Numbered from the stretch's first letter, positions 1 through 8,906 are shown. The stretch is 64,000 bases of DNA from Bradyrhizobium sp. B097 (GCF_038957035.1 NZ_CP152412.1:1608501-1672500); one strand, 5' to 3'. Made by a program: numbers and translations. The notes: generated by a model from the letters alone, not told the origin.

Positions 1-914
1 ACACGAAATGTGAAGAGATCGACGGCTTCGCGAGCCGCAGGATCGTGGCTCGCCAGCAGGGCGCGCATGTCGGCTGACACGCCTGAGACGCCGAGCAGAC
101 CCGAACGTTCGTACAGCAGGTGCTGTACGTCATCGACCGACATTTTCTCTTCCTGCATGAGATAAAGTAGCACGCCGGGGTCTATCGTTCCACAGCGTGT
201 CCCCATCACGAGACCGTCGAGTGGGGTCAATCCCATCGTGGTGTCGACGCTGTCGCCCTTTCGTAAGGCGCAGAGGCTCGCACCGTTGCCGAGATGCGCC
301 ACGACGACGCGCTTGTCGGCCCATCGCGGCGCGATCGCGGCGAGCCGTCTGGCGACGTATTCGAAGGAGAGGCCGTGGAAACCGTAGCGGCGGATGCCGC
401 GCTCCTCGAACTGCCGCGGGATGGCAAAGCGGCTAGCCGGCGGCGCCAGGCCGTGATGGAAGGCCGTGTCGAAGCAGGCGATCTGCGTCAGCTCCGGCTG
501 CAGTGACTGCACGGCCCGGACCGGCGCAAGACAGCGCGGCTGGTGCAGCGGCGCCAGCGGCGTCAACGCCTCCAGCGCAGCGAGGGTCTGCCCTGCGATG
601 ACGACCGGTCCATAGAACTCGCTCCCGCCATGGACGATGCGGTGGCCGACGGCGGCGAGCTTACCGCCGTCGAGATAGTCTTCAATCCAGGCAAAGATAT
701 CGCTGAACAGACCGCTGTCCTCCAACGTGCCGCTCGCGCGGCGCTTCTCGAACAGCGGCTTGCCTGAGGCATCGCTCACGACGATGCGTGGGACCTTCTC
801 CTGCTCGTCGAGCAGGCCTTTGCATTGCAGCTTTGGCTCGGCCGGCGCGATGTCGAACAGGCCGAACTTGATGCTGGATGAGCCGGCGTTAAGCACCAGG
901 ACGCTGTCGGACAT
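1..914 (-). CDS. ackA: Acetate kinase, 3'-truncated by the window edge
   Basis: Interconverts acetyl phosphate plus ADP with acetate plus ATP in the cytoplasm. Reading from the ATG at 914, the protein begins with the phosphate-binding signature VLNAGSSSIKF and later shows GHRIVHGG, CFDTAFH, YGFHGLS, VVAHLGNGASL and MGLTPLDGL, all classic ASKHA-fold acetate kinase blocks. About 304 of the usual roughly 400 residues are present and the frame is open to position 1. The gene starts 28 bp after the phosphoketolase stop on the same strand. Phosphoketolase makes acetyl phosphate, which this enzyme would turn into ATP, so the two form a pathway pair. The pair probably shares the FixK-box promoter upstream of xfp. 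The C-terminus cannot be judged. Confidence 0.95.
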   Translation of the reverse strand, partial: MSDSVLVLNAGSSSIKFGLFDIAPAEPKLQCKGLLDEQEKVPRIVVSDASGKPLFEKRRASGTLEDSGLFSDIFAWIEDYLDGGKLAAVGHRIVHGGSEFYGPVVIAGQTLAALEALTPLAPLHQPRCLAPVRAVQSLQPELTQIACFDTAFHHGLAPPASRFAIPRQFEERGIRRYGFHGLSFEYVARRLAAIAPRWADKRVVVAHLGNGASLCALRKGDSVDTTMGLTPLDGLVMGTRCGTIDPGVLLYLMQEEKMSVDDVQHLLYERSGLLGVSGVSADMRALLASHDPAAREAVDLFTFR

Positions 915-942
915 AGACGGTCTCTCTCGCGTGCTCGCTGCC

Positions 943-3354
943 TCAGTCAACGGATTTGTGGTTCGTCATGCCGTAGGGCCAGACCCAGTCACGGATCTGC
1001 GGCATGTCCTCGCCATGCTCGCGCACGTAGCGCGTATGCTCGATCAGCGCGTCACGGAATTGCTGCTTGACATGGGCAGCTGCGATGTCGAGCCCCGGCA
1101 CACGCTCGATTGCTTCGATGGCGAGATGGAAGCGATCGAGGCCGTTCAACACCACCATGTCGAACGGCGTCGTGGTGGTGCCTTCCTCCGCAAAGCCCCG
1201 CACGTGCATTCCATCGTGATTGGTGCGGTTGTAGGTCAGGCGATGGATCAGATAGGGGTAGCCATGATAGGCGAAGATGACGGGCTTATCGCGGGTGAAC
1301 AGGCTGTCGAAGTCGCGGTCGGACAGGCCGTGCGGATGCTGCTCCGTCGGCTGCAGCGTCATCAGGTCGACCACGTTGACGACGCGGATCTTCAACTGCG
1401 GCAGCGCCTTGCGGAGCAGATCGACGGCGGCGAGCGTCTCCAGCGTCGGGACGTCGCCGGCGCAGGCCATCACCACGTCTGGCTCGGCGTTGACTGCTTC
1501 GGTGCCGGCCCATTTCCAGATGCCGATGCCTGCCTCGCAATGACTGATCGCGTCGCGCATCGAGAGCCATTGCGGCGCGGGTTGCTTCCCGGCAACGATC
1601 ACATTGATGCGGTCATAGGTGCGCAGGCAGTGGTCCGCGACCCAGAGCAGGGTGTTTGCATCAGGAGGGAAGTAGACGCGGACGATATCGGCGTTCTTGT
1701 TAGTGACGAGATCGACAAAGCCGGGATCCTGATGACTGAATCCATTGTGGTCCTGACGCCAGACATGCGAAGTGAGGAGATAGTTCAGAGATGCGATCGG
1801 CCGCCGCCAGGGCAGCGCCCGCGAGACCTTTAGCCATTTGGCGTGCTGGTTGAACATCGAATCCACGATGTGGATGAAGGCCTCATAGCAGGAGAAGAAG
1901 CCGTGGCGGCCGGTAAGTACGTAGCCCTCGAGCCAACCCTGACAGAGATGCTCGCTCAGGACTTCCATCACTCGCCCGTCATGAGCCAGATGGACGTCAT
2001 AAGGTTCGATGCCCTCCATCCAGACCCGGTCAGTGGCCTCGAATACCGCGTCGAGCCGGTTGGATGCGGTTTCGTCCGGACCCATGATGCGGAAATTGCG
2101 CGCCTCCGCATTCAGCTCCACGACCTCGCGCAAGAACTTGCCGAGTTCTCGCGTGGCTTCGGCGACGGCGTCGCCCGGAGCGGTGACCTCGACCGCATGC
2201 GCGCGGAAATCCGACAGCTTCAATTCCCGCTTCAGGAGGCCCCCATTGGCGTGCGGGTTCGACCCCATCCGACGATCGCCTGCGGGTGCAAGGGCTTGCA
2301 ATTCAGGTACGAGCCGGCCGTTCGAATCGAACAGCTTGTCGGGCTCGTAGGTGCTCATCCAATGTTCGAGCAGTTTCAGATGCTCGGGGTTGCCGCGCGG
2401 GTTGGCGATCGGCACCTGATGTGCACGCCAGAAGCCTTCGACCTTCAGCCCGTCGACTTCCTTCGGTCCGGTCCAGCCCTTCGGGCTGCGCAGCACGATC
2501 ATCGGCCATCGCGGCCGCTTGAGGCCGCCGGTCTGCTGGCGCGCGGCTTGCTGGATCGAGCGGATGCCGGCGAGCGCGGTATCGAGCGTGTCGGCCATCA
2601 ACCGATGCATGGCACGCGGATCGTCGCCTTCGACGAACAGCGGCTCGTAGCCGTAACCGACGAAGAGATTGCGGATTTCATCGTCACTCATTCGGCCGAG
2701 CACGGTGGGATTGGCGATCTTGTAGCCGTTGAGGTGCAGGATCGGCAGCACGGCGCCGTCGTGCACCGGATTGAGGAACTTGTTTGAATGCCAGGATGTA
2801 GCGAGCGGTCCGGTCTCCGCTTCGCCGTCGCCAACCACGCAGGCTACGATCAGGTCGGGATTGTCGAAGGCTGCACCATAAGCATGGACCAGTGCATAGC
2901 CGAGTTCGCCGCCTTCATGGATCGAGCCCGGCGTTTCCGGTGCCGCGTGGCTCGGGATACCACCGGGAAAGGAGAACTGGCGGAACAGTTTTCGCAGGCC
3001 ATCAGCATCGCGCGTCACCTCCGGATAGATCTCTGTGTAAGTGCCTTCGAGATAGGTATTGGCGACCATGCCGGGGCCGCCATGGCCGGGGCCGCAAATA
3101 TAGATGACGTTGAGATCGGAGCTCCGGATCACGCGGTTGAGGTGGGCATAAACGAAATTGAGCCCGGGCGTGGTGCCCCAGTGGCCGAGCAACCGCGGCT
3201 TGATATGCCCCGGCTCGAGCGGCTCTCTGAGCAGGGGATTATCGAGCAGATAGATCTGGCCGACAGAGAGGTAGTTGGCGGCGCGCCAGTAGCGGTCGAG
3301 CAATTTCAGATCGTCAACGCGTGCCTGTTCGTTTGGAGCAGCCGTCGGTTGCAT
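943..3354 (-). CDS. xfp: Xylulose-5-phosphate/fructose-6-phosphate phosphoketolase
   Basis: Thiamine-diphosphate enzyme that cleaves xylulose 5-P or fructose 6-P with phosphate to acetyl phosphate and a shorter sugar phosphate. At 803 aa it has the normal family length. Family blocks visible include [12 protein letters not shown] and [11 protein letters not shown] near the N-terminus, a ThDP-type [11 protein letters not shown] around residue 175, SHQDPGF near residue 550 and a C-terminal [13 protein letters not shown]. The ATG at 3354 is preceded by AGAGCGATATGC-type sequence with only a weak Shine-Dalgarno. It is the first gene of a two-gene unit with ackA. A palindromic FixK box lies 92 bp upstream, which suggests induction at low oxygen to yield ATP from acetyl phosphate. 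The family is certain; the preferred sugar phosphate is not readable. Confidence 0.96.
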   Translation of the reverse strand: MQPTAAPNEQARVDDLKLLDRYWRAANYLSVGQIYLLDNPLLREPLEPGHIKPRLLGHWGTTPGLNFVYAHLNRVIRSSDLNVIYICGPGHGGPGMVANTYLEGTYTEIYPEVTRDADGLRKLFRQFSFPGGIPSHAAPETPGSIHEGGELGYALVHAYGAAFDNPDLIVACVVGDGEAETGPLATSWHSNKFLNPVHDGAVLPILHLNGYKIANPTVLGRMSDDEIRNLFVGYGYEPLFVEGDDPRAMHRLMADTLDTALAGIRSIQQAARQQTGGLKRPRWPMIVLRSPKGWTGPKEVDGLKVEGFWRAHQVPIANPRGNPEHLKLLEHWMSTYEPDKLFDSNGRLVPELQALAPAGDRRMGSNPHANGGLLKRELKLSDFRAHAVEVTAPGDAVAEATRELGKFLREVVELNAEARNFRIMGPDETASNRLDAVFEATDRVWMEGIEPYDVHLAHDGRVMEVLSEHLCQGWLEGYVLTGRHGFFSCYEAFIHIVDSMFNQHAKWLKVSRALPWRRPIASLNYLLTSHVWRQDHNGFSHQDPGFVDLVTNKNADIVRVYFPPDANTLLWVADHCLRTYDRINVIVAGKQPAPQWLSMRDAISHCEAGIGIWKWAGTEAVNAEPDVVMACAGDVPTLETLAAVDLLRKALPQLKIRVVNVVDLMTLQPTEQHPHGLSDRDFDSLFTRDKPVIFAYHGYPYLIHRLTYNRTNHDGMHVRGFAEEGTTTTPFDMVVLNGLDRFHLAIEAIERVPGLDIAAAHVKQQFRDALIEHTRYVREHGEDMPQIRDWVWPYGMTNHKSVD

Positions 3355-3439
3355 ATCGCTCTCCGAAGAAAGGGTTCAGGAATGACCTCGAACAACCCCC
3401 ATAAGTTCCAGATTAGTCGCCCAATGTGACGGAAATCGC

Positions 3440-3453
3440 TTGAGCCAGCTCAA
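3440..3453 (-). promoter_or_regulatory. FixK box upstream of xfp
   Basis: TTGAGCCAGCTCAA is a perfect palindrome that fits the Bradyrhizobium FixK2 consensus TTG[A/C]-N6-[T/G]CAA. Its centre is 92.5 bp from the xfp start; a class II site (-41.5) would give a leader of about 51 nt. The site is seen; its use is inferred. Confidence 0.7.
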
Positions 3454-4044
3454 ATATGCTCGCTAGTGCCGAACCGAATCATCAAGGTGTACCCACCGGG
3501 GCCGTCGAGATTTGGCGGCGTCGTCAAACAACGCTAGCTGCGATCATCGCGAAAAGCGAAACCAGGCTGGCTCAAGGGGAGGACGGTATTGACAGGCTGG
3601 AAAGGTTAGCTCCAATCGCTTTCTCCCGCAGATTGACCTTACGCAATACGTCTTTGTGACGGATGGTGGATGTTGGCGTGGTACTCTTACCCAGCCGAGC
3701 ATTGCCGTGACAATTCAAGTGAAAGTGCCTCTCGTCGAACAATCAAAGTCGCAGCCGAAGGACACCGCGAGTGTCAAATGTGGAAAGGTTGTCGATCGCG
3801 ACTGGTTTTTGGATCGATTGGAGGATGACGAAATTCGCGAGGTGCTGAAGAACAGCGCGGCGCCCGTTCCATCCACAGCCTAGGGCAAGGATGTTTGGAC
3901 GCGGAAGCAGTCTGCGGAGGGACACAGGACCGACGATTCGGCTCCCCATCCCGCCTTCCACGTTGTTTGGACGCGTTGGTCGTCCGTCACAGGTAGAATC
4001 AAGCGCTTGCCGGCTATCTATCGAGTAGACGACCCGCGAAAAAG
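3454..4044. other. Intergenic stretch with one doubtful small ORF
   Basis: No convincing gene is seen. A GTG-started 58-codon frame on the plus strand (3707-3883) encodes a charged peptide containing DRDWFLDRLEDDEIREVL, but it has no clear ribosome site and no recognised family. The rest shows no coding bias, repeat or RNA gene that I can support. Confidence 0.4.
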
Positions 4045-4069
4045 AAGCCCGGCGCATTGGCCCGGGCTT
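4045..4069. terminator. Hairpin, possible terminator
   Basis: Arms AAGCCCGG and CCGGGCTT flank a 9-nt loop. No T-run follows on the plus strand, so termination is plausible but unproven. It lies beyond the 3' side of the hemN remnant and the 4433-4684 gene. Confidence 0.45.
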
Positions 4070-4276
4070 TGAGTATCGAGACAACCGCAAAGGAGGATGG
4101 GTCGCTCGCCTTCGTGACGGGTATTTAACCCGACCCGGTCCGTCGAAGCTTGAGCTAGCGCAAAAGGATTCAATAAAAAGTCGAGGTCGCGGTTGGACAG
4201 GCTTCTTGCGGGCGCTCGATGCATGGACCGCACAGCCGCCGCCGGACAAGCACGATCGCGATGGGCCGATCCCCCG

Positions 4277-4379
4277 CTGGCTCGGTCAAAGTCCGGGGGG
4301 CGATCTCCAGGGCGATCTCGGCGTCGGGCAGCACGAAGTAGGAATGGCGTAGCGCGCCATCGAGGGCTGCAAAGGTTCG
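4277..4379 (-). pseudogene. Fragment of a second hemN-like gene
   Basis: The minus strand encodes about 34 residues, RTFAALDGALRHSYFVLPDA followed by EIALEIAPRTLTEP. They match an internal stretch of the intact HemN at 26.2-27.5 kb, where the corresponding residues read TFADLVGALRYSYFVVPEAE and IAVEIDPRTLTEP. The DNA is also clearly similar to 27.09-27.18 kb but diverged. The reading frame has no start, no radical-SAM cysteines and no continuation, so this is a relic of a coproporphyrinogen dehydrogenase paralogue, not a gene. It records a past duplication or replacement of hemN in this oxygen-regulated region. Confidence 0.8.
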
Positions 4380-4432
4380 ACCTTGAACTGTGCGGCGCTA
4401 CGTAACTATACGTAGGTCGTTGCGCAGGCCGC

Positions 4433-4684
4433 TCATCGTTCTGCGGTCCCCGTTCGGGCTCCCTCGATGTCGGTTGGGACCATACCATATGTCCTCAGCA
4501 CGGTGGTCCCCGGATGGCCGCCACGGATGATTGCCGCAGCGCCGGCGTGACCCATTACTTTCCACATGTGCTTGGCGTGCTCGATTGCCGAAGATGGATT
4601 GGCGCATTTGAGCTGTTGGCCGGGAAGAAGGTGGCAATCCGCGCGATCGTAAGGCACCGCGATGAAATGTGTGATTTCGTCCAT
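4433..4684 (-). CDS. Small conserved hypothetical protein (83 aa)
   Basis: The protein starts MDEITHFIAVPYDRAD and contains AIEHAKHMWKVMGHAGAAAI, a pattern I associate with short rhizobial hypothetical proteins of unknown function. The ATG at 4684 is chosen over one 8 codons earlier because GGAG lies 8 nt before it. No membrane segment or signal peptide is visible. A 31-codon ORF (4715-4810) ends 30 bp upstream on the same strand, and a near-consensus FixK/FNR box lies further up (4897-4910), so both could be one low-oxygen unit. No function can be assigned. Confidence 0.7.
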   Translation of the reverse strand: MDEITHFIAVPYDRADCHLLPGQQLKCANPSSAIEHAKHMWKVMGHAGAAAIIRGGHPGTTVLRTYGMVPTDIEGARTGTAER

Positions 4685-4714
4685 CGATGCGTCTCCTAAA
4701 CTGACCAACTGGGG

Positions 4715-4810
4715 CTACAGTGCGGCAATCCTCTTACGGAGGGTCGTCAGATGACCTGGGTCTGCCGACGAGCCGGTCACGACATTGCGCGCCGATATGA
4801 AATTGAACAT
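4715..4810 (-). CDS. Possible 31-aa peptide upstream of the 4433-4684 gene
   Basis: ATG at 4810 is preceded by GGAG with 8-nt spacing and opens a 31-residue frame beginning MFNFISARNVVTGS and ending in a basic LRKRIAAL helix-like tail. It ends 30 bp before the next gene on the same strand. The box at 4897-4910 is 93 bp from this ATG, about the spacing seen for xfp. Too short for family assignment; it could be a real small protein or a leader. Confidence 0.45.
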   Translation of the reverse strand: MFNFISARNVVTGSSADPGHLTTLRKRIAAL

Positions 4811-4896
4811 TGCTGTTCTCCACTGCTGTTCCTTCATAAAAGCAGGGAAAGCCAAGGGCCGCTTTGATTTATCTCACTCTTATCGGCTCATTTCAT

Positions 4897-4910
4897 GTGA
4901 TCCAGATCAA
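4897..4910 (-). promoter_or_regulatory. Near-consensus FixK/FNR box
   Basis: GTGATCCAGATCAA differs at its first base from the TTGA-N6-TCAA pattern. It would serve the minus-strand small genes ending at 4433. Weaker than the other boxes. Confidence 0.4.
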
Positions 4911-5189
4911 TGCGGAAGCGGCGCATTTCGGACACCTCGCGGCTCGAGGGGAACTCGTGACGGCGTCGTGGTCACCGATCGACTGATGGAGAAGCGCAAC
5001 GGTGCTTGCAACTGGCGCGACGGTCGTACGAAATAATGCGCTCTCCTGCCGGATTCCGATAGAAGAATTCACGTGAGTTCAATCTCGCAGCTGAATAGTT
5101 CTCACCAGCTCAAGCTAGCCGGTATTGACTTCGCATGCCCAAGTCAGATCGGGGCAAGCAGTTTGCGGCCGATCAGTTGGTGAAGAGGA

Positions 5190-5648
5190 ATGAATTTCAA
5201 AATCTCTCTGGCGCACCGCATTTGCGCAATCGTCGGATTGAGCTTTTGCGGGCTCACCGGCCTGGCCGCTATCCAAACAAGCAATTTGGCGGACGCTTTG
5301 CGCGGGCAGCGGCAGAGCGAGCTAAAGCACCTTACTCAGTTGGCTCTAAGCATTGCGCAGGAAGAGCATGACGCCGTCGAGCCTGTCGAACTGGCGATTG
5401 ATGGGCTCACATTCCGGCTTGGCGGTGTCGTGGGGCGTATGGATCGCGGCTCGGTGTTGATCAACCTGAATCTGTCGGCGGAAACCGAGCAAAAGTTGGC
5501 TGCCGCGCTCTCGAGCGAGCGTGCGCGCTCGGCAGCAGCTAAGGCTAGAGCCCGGCAGCAATCGCGATCCGCATCAGCTCCGACATGCTGCGCACATTGG
5601 TCTTTGCCATCACGTTCGCCCGATAAACCTCGACCGTGCGCGGGCTGA
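5190..5648 (+). pseudogene. Chemoreceptor-like N-terminal stub overlapping fixJ
   Basis: The first 60 residues (MNFKISLAHRICAIVGLSFC and onward) look like the cytoplasmic start, first membrane helix and early sensor region of a methyl-accepting chemotaxis protein. No second membrane helix, HAMP or signalling domain follows. From about residue 62 the sequence changes character to a short region containing AIDGLTFRLGGVVGRMDRGS and an alanine/arginine-rich tail. The frame then runs 104 bp antisense into the end of fixJ before stopping. A plausible ribosome site (GAGGA) sits directly before the ATG. I read it as a truncated or chimeric relic, although a short expressed protein cannot be excluded. 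Confidence 0.5.
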
Positions 5649-6153
5649 TGCCAAGGTCGTGGGCGATCACCTTGTTGATCTTGCCTGCAACGAGCCCTCG
5701 CAGGACGTCACGTTCGCGCGGCGAGAGGTCCAGCAGGCGAGCTTCGGCGTCGCGCTTGACCGTTCCGTCGGCCGGTGCTGCCGACTGTGCTCGCAGGGCT
5801 TCGCCGATTGCACGCAACAGAGCTTCGTCCTCAAACGGCTTTTCGATGAAGTCAACTGCGCCAGCCTTCATCGCCTCGACGGCGAGTGCGACATCACCAT
5901 GGCCGGTCATCAGAATGACGGGGCATACCGCTGCGTCAGCCTTGAGTTTGCGGACGAGCTCAAGGCCGCTCATGCCGGGCATGCGTATGTCGGATACGAT
6001 GCAGTCGACCGTGCCATTGGCGAAATGATCGAGAAACTCGGTTGCCGTCTCATAGGTCGTGACGGCAAAGCCGTTGACATCGAGCAGGAAGGCCAGTGAG
6101 TCCCGCATCGCCGGATCGTCGTCGATGACAAGAATTGTACGCCGCGTCGTCAT
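5545..6153 (-). CDS. fixJ: Two-component response regulator FixJ
   Basis: A 202-aa regulator with an N-terminal receiver domain ([11 protein letters not shown]; phospho-acceptor Asp55 in VSDIRMPG; the conserved lysine in EKPFED) and a C-terminal LuxR/FixJ helix-turn-helix ([20 protein letters not shown], then [13 protein letters not shown]). Phosphorylated FixJ activates fixK-type promoters in low oxygen. The ATG at 6153 overlaps the fixL stop (ATGA), giving translational coupling; longer upstream frames only read through fixL. The fixK gene itself is not in the window. Identity rests on domain order and on the haem-PAS kinase beside it. Confidence 0.95.
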   Translation of the reverse strand: MTTRRTILVIDDDPAMRDSLAFLLDVNGFAVTTYETATEFLDHFANGTVDCIVSDIRMPGMSGLELVRKLKADAAVCPVILMTGHGDVALAVEAMKAGAVDFIEKPFEDEALLRAIGEALRAQSAAPADGTVKRDAEARLLDLSPRERDVLRGLVAGKINKVIAHDLGISPRTVEVYRANVMAKTNVRSMSELMRIAIAAGL

Positions 6154-7580
6154 GCTTCTTCTCCGTCCTCCGCGAACGGGAGGATGAACTGAAAAACCGT
6201 GCCGCCTCCAGAGTTTGGCATCACATCGATGCGTCCACCATGGGATTCGATGATGGTCCGGCAAATCGAGAGGCCGACGCCCATGCCTTGCTCCTTTGTC
6301 GTGATAAAGGGCTGAAACAGGCGGTCGGCGATGTCGGGGCTGATGCCCGGGCCGGTATCGGCGATAGAGAACGTCGCAACACCGTTAGTCTTGGCGACAC
6401 CGACGGTCAATTCGCGGCGCGGACTGGAGGCCATCGCCTCGATCGCATTGCGAACCAGGTTGAGCACGACCTGCTGAATTTGGATCTTGTCGACGATGAT
6501 CGAGGGCATGTCCCGGTCGCTGCGGATCGCTACCCGGATGCCCTGCTCCTTGGCGCCGAGCAGCGCTAATGCGACAGCTTCTTCAAGCAGGGTGGCCGGG
6601 CTCTCCAGGGAGTGTTGGGTCTCGCCCTTGGCGACAAATTCGCGCAGACGCTTGATGATGTCGCCAGCCCGTAGCGCTTGCTGCGCGGCCCGCTCGAGCG
6701 CGTCCCGAATGCGGGTAGCGTCCGGTGTCTCCGACGCCAGCAGTGACCTCGCACCACGCATGTAGTTCGTAATGGCTGATAGCGGCTGGTTGATCTCATG
6801 CGCGATTGAGGACGCCATCTCGCCCATGGCGGTCAATCGCGACACGTGAACCAGCTCGGACTGCAGCTCCTGAAGCCGCCGTTCCTGCGCACGACGCTCG
6901 GTGAGATCGCGGATAAAGCCGGTGAAAAAGCGTTCTCCGCGTACCTTGGCCTCGCCGACGGCCAGCTCCATCGGAAAGGTCGAGCCGTCGCTTCGTTCTC
7001 CGACCACGATGCGGCCAATGCCGATGATGCGACGCTCACCGGTCGTAAGGTAGCGCTCGAGATACCGGTCGTGCTCGCCGCGATACGGCTGCGGCATCAG
7101 GCTCGAAACGTTTTTACCGACGACCTGGTCCGCCTTCCAGCCAAACAGGCGCTCGGCTGCCGCGCTGAAGGAACGAATGATGCCATGGTCGTCGATGACG
7201 ATCATCGCGTCAGGGACCGTGTCGAGGATCGACTGCATATGGGCTTGGCGATTTCGTGCCTGATCGCTCTCCTTCAGTAGCCGGTCGCCCATAAAGCCAA
7301 GGATCGGTCCGAGGACAGCGAAGCAAGCGATATCGATCAAATTCGCAGGTTCAGTGACCAGGCTCCAGCCGAGGAATTTGGCGCTGATGACAAGGCAGAG
7401 CAGGGTGGTGACGATCGCCGGACCACGACCGCCGGCGAACGCGGCAAACAGCACGGCCGGGACAAAGATGATCGTGAAGGTCCGGTCTTCGAGATAATTA
7501 TCAAGCCCCGCGCGCACCGCGAACACGAGCGCGGCCGCTGCCGCGGCAGTGCCATAGCGGTACCAGATGCGGTCGGACAT
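6150..7580 (-). CDS. fixL: Oxygen-sensing haem histidine kinase FixL
   Basis: A 476-aa membrane sensor. Three or four hydrophobic helices occupy roughly residues 8-100, followed by a PAS domain with the haem-PAS signature. His170 in GEHDRYL aligns with the proximal haem histidine (His200 of B. japonicum FixL) and Arg190 closes the RIIGIGR segment that contacts bound O2. The histidine-kinase core follows, with His261 in [10 protein letters not shown], then an N box ([10 protein letters not shown]) and G boxes ([15 protein letters not shown]). Deoxy-FixL would phosphorylate FixJ, encoded immediately downstream with an ATGA overlap. All residues needed for sensing and catalysis appear present. 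Confidence 0.96.
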   Translation of the reverse strand: MSDRIWYRYGTAAAAAALVFAVRAGLDNYLEDRTFTIIFVPAVLFAAFAGGRGPAIVTTLLCLVISAKFLGWSLVTEPANLIDIACFAVLGPILGFMGDRLLKESDQARNRQAHMQSILDTVPDAMIVIDDHGIIRSFSAAAERLFGWKADQVVGKNVSSLMPQPYRGEHDRYLERYLTTGERRIIGIGRIVVGERSDGSTFPMELAVGEAKVRGERFFTGFIRDLTERRAQERRLQELQSELVHVSRLTAMGEMASSIAHEINQPLSAITNYMRGARSLLASETPDATRIRDALERAAQQALRAGDIIKRLREFVAKGETQHSLESPATLLEEAVALALLGAKEQGIRVAIRSDRDMPSIIVDKIQIQQVVLNLVRNAIEAMASSPRRELTVGVAKTNGVATFSIADTGPGISPDIADRLFQPFITTKEQGMGVGLSICRTIIESHGGRIDVMPNSGGGTVFQFILPFAEDGEEA

Positions 7581-7645
7581 ATTCCCCCGGCAAAGCCCTC
7601 AGTCTGTTTGATATTACAACGTCCGGACGCCAGGTGCTACCTGCC

Positions 7646-7664
7646 GCTCTGTTCAAAGCAGAGC
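7646..7664 (-). terminator. Short hairpin after the 7674-7934 gene
   Basis: GCTCTG and CAGAGC arms flank a 7-nt loop just beyond the stop of the minus-strand gene. No strong T-run, so a weak terminator at best. Confidence 0.35.
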
Positions 7665-7673
7665 GTAGATGAG

Positions 7674-7934
7674 CTATTTGCACCAGGCGCGCCAATGCGT
7701 CGGCTGCACCAAGATGCGCTCGACGGTCCCCGCCTTCACCCAGCCGCCCAGGATGCGGCGGCAGGGGAAGACGAGCTTGTGAATCGCGTTACCTTCGATC
7801 ACGGCCAGCTCAAGGTCGCGGTCGAAGGGGGCCGTCGCGACCCCCTCCCATGTGGCGCTGGCGCCGGCCCCTGGGCGCTCTAGAGCGTCGCGTGCCGGCA
7901 CGTCAGGCAGCCTTCTGAATAGCCTCGTCGACAC
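7674..7934 (-). CDS. Hypothetical protein, paralogue of the 19003-19248 gene
   Basis: An up to 86-aa protein of unknown function. The central pattern ATAPFDRDLELAVIEGNAIH, then VFPCRR and a C-terminal PTHWRAW recurs in the gene at 19.0-19.2 kb (ELAVIDDDRH, GFPC, SATHWRYW), so the two are paralogues. The start is uncertain: the ATG at 7934 overlaps the end of the phasin gene by 32 bp, and a GTG near codon 12 is an alternative. Being downstream of the phasin on the same strand, it is probably co-transcribed from the FixK box at 8316. No membrane segment is seen. Confidence 0.65.
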   Translation of the reverse strand: MSTRLFRRLPDVPARDALERPGAGASATWEGVATAPFDRDLELAVIEGNAIHKLVFPCRRILGGWVKAGTVERILVQPTHWRAWCK

Positions 7935-8259
7935 CGCTCGTCTTTCGTGCGAGCAGGTTCAGCTCGATCGTGCCCAGCGAACGCGCGGTCTCGATCGCGT
8001 ACGTCGCGTCGTTCGCGCCGCGCGCGGTGACGCCCTTGGCCCAGTCCTGCAGAGCCGTGATCTTCTCGGCCACCGAGGCGGTGGAATTGAACCTACGGAA
8101 AAGCTCCCAGGCTTCGTTCGATTCGATCTGGATCTGCTCGAACCAGTGCCGGTTTGCCTCGATCAGTTTCTCCGAGAATTCCGACTGGACCGCCATCGCC
8201 CGCTTCGCGTAGCTCTGGATGGCGTCGGAGACGGGACGGGCTTCGCTATGGTCTGTCAT
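7903..8259 (-). CDS. Phasin family protein
   Basis: A 118-aa helical protein resembling phasins, which coat polyhydroxyalkanoate granules. Typical features are SYAKRAMAVQSEFSEKLIEA, a region rich in charged amphipathic helix, and KITALQDWAKG near the middle. The ATG at 8259 is preferred over one three codons earlier because GAAGG lies at a good distance. It is preceded by a perfect FixK box, 63.5 bp from centre to start, so micro-oxic induction is likely. That would tie carbon storage to the low-oxygen regulon. No polymer synthase gene is nearby. Confidence 0.8.
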   Translation of the reverse strand: MTDHSEARPVSDAIQSYAKRAMAVQSEFSEKLIEANRHWFEQIQIESNEAWELFRRFNSTASVAEKITALQDWAKGVTARGANDATYAIETARSLGTIELNLLARKTSGVDEAIQKAA

Positions 8260-8315
8260 GTCCAACATCCTTCGTTGAGGGAAGTATTGTTTCTCATGCG
8301 GGCGGCGCCTGCGCG

Positions 8316-8329
8316 TTGACGCGCGTCAA
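8316..8329 (-). promoter_or_regulatory. FixK box upstream of the phasin gene
   Basis: TTGACGCGCGTCAA is a perfect palindrome. Centre to start codon is 63.5 bp, which puts a class II transcription start about 22 nt before the ATG. Confidence 0.75.
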
Positions 8330-8370
8330 CTTGATGGCTTCCGGCCCGCGCGCTGGTTCTCGCGACCAGG

Positions 8371-8565
8371 CTAGCTGCGCTTGGGACTGACGACGGCACC
8401 GGTTCGCAGATTGATGAAGTGGACGCCGTCGCAGGCAGCGCAGGAGATCGAGTGCAGCTCGTCAGCCAGGGGCTCGGATGCGTCGGCGGGTAGCAAGCCT
8501 TGAACTCGATCGCCGGTATTGGGACACGAGAAGATGATGGGGCGCCAAGCCCTTATGTCTGCCAT
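8371..8565 (-). CDS. Small zinc-ribbon-like protein
   Basis: A 64-aa protein with two cysteine groups, FSCPNTG and SCAACDG, followed by VHFINLRTG. The CPNTG...C-C pattern suggests a metal-binding ribbon as found in short rhizobial hypothetical proteins. The ATG at 8565 follows AGGA with 9-nt spacing; a GTG two codons earlier is the alternative. A FixK box lies 58.5 bp from the start. Function unknown; a regulatory or redox role under low oxygen is only an inference from context. Confidence 0.7.
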   Translation of the reverse strand: MADIRAWRPIIFSCPNTGDRVQGLLPADASEPLADELHSISCAACDGVHFINLRTGAVVSPKRS

Positions 8566-8616
8566 TTGCACGATCCTGACGGATGACCATCCTAAACGGC
8601 GGCGCGGCGCTCCGTT

Positions 8617-8630
8617 TTGATGCAGGTCAA
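8617..8630 (-). promoter_or_regulatory. FixK box upstream of the zinc-ribbon gene
   Basis: TTGATGCAGGTCAA fits TTGA-N6-TCAA. Centre to ATG 8565 is 58.5 bp, in line with the other boxes in this window. Confidence 0.7.
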
Positions 8631-8667
8631 AATTCCAGTCGGGTGGTCGGATTGGGCAGGCGGCGGC

Positions 8668-8811
8668 CTAGAACGGTCGGCGCCCACGGAGCTGGTGGGT
8701 GCTCGACTTGGCGGGCTGCCTGAGCGGCCGCCTTGGCGGCAAGCGCACCCTGGCGAACGTTACGAAGACAATCGTCAGCACTCCCATCGAGGCAAGCAGG
8801 TTCTGCAACAT
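8668..8811 (-). CDS. 47-aa single-membrane-span peptide
   Basis: A short frame with a hydrophobic N-terminus (MLQNLLASMGVLTIVFVTFA) followed by a basic, proline-rich tail (RVRLPPRRPLRQPAKSS). It has a strong ribosome site, AGGAG with 9-nt spacing. The FixK box at 8865-8878 is centred 60.5 bp upstream, giving a predicted 19-nt leader. The layout is the same as for the recognised FixK-linked genes, which argues that it is expressed. It resembles small inner-membrane peptides, but no family is recognised. Confidence 0.65.
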   Translation of the reverse strand: MLQNLLASMGVLTIVFVTFARVRLPPRRPLRQPAKSSTHQLRGRRPF

Positions 8812-8864
8812 GACTTTGATCTCCTGACAGGGCGTCAGCATCGTCGATCATCGGCCGCGTCGCC

Positions 8865-8878
8865 TTGATTTCCGTCAA
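8865..8878. promoter_or_regulatory. FixK box between divergent genes
   Basis: TTGATTTCCGTCAA lies between the 47-aa ORF (start 8811, 60.5 bp away) and the CBS-BON gene. For the plus direction the first ATG (8907) is only 35.5 bp away, which would precede a class II start site; the ATG at 8958 (86.5 bp) fits better. Confidence 0.7.
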
Positions 8879-8906
8879 GCGCAGGCGTTGAGGGAGATCA
8901 AAGCAG

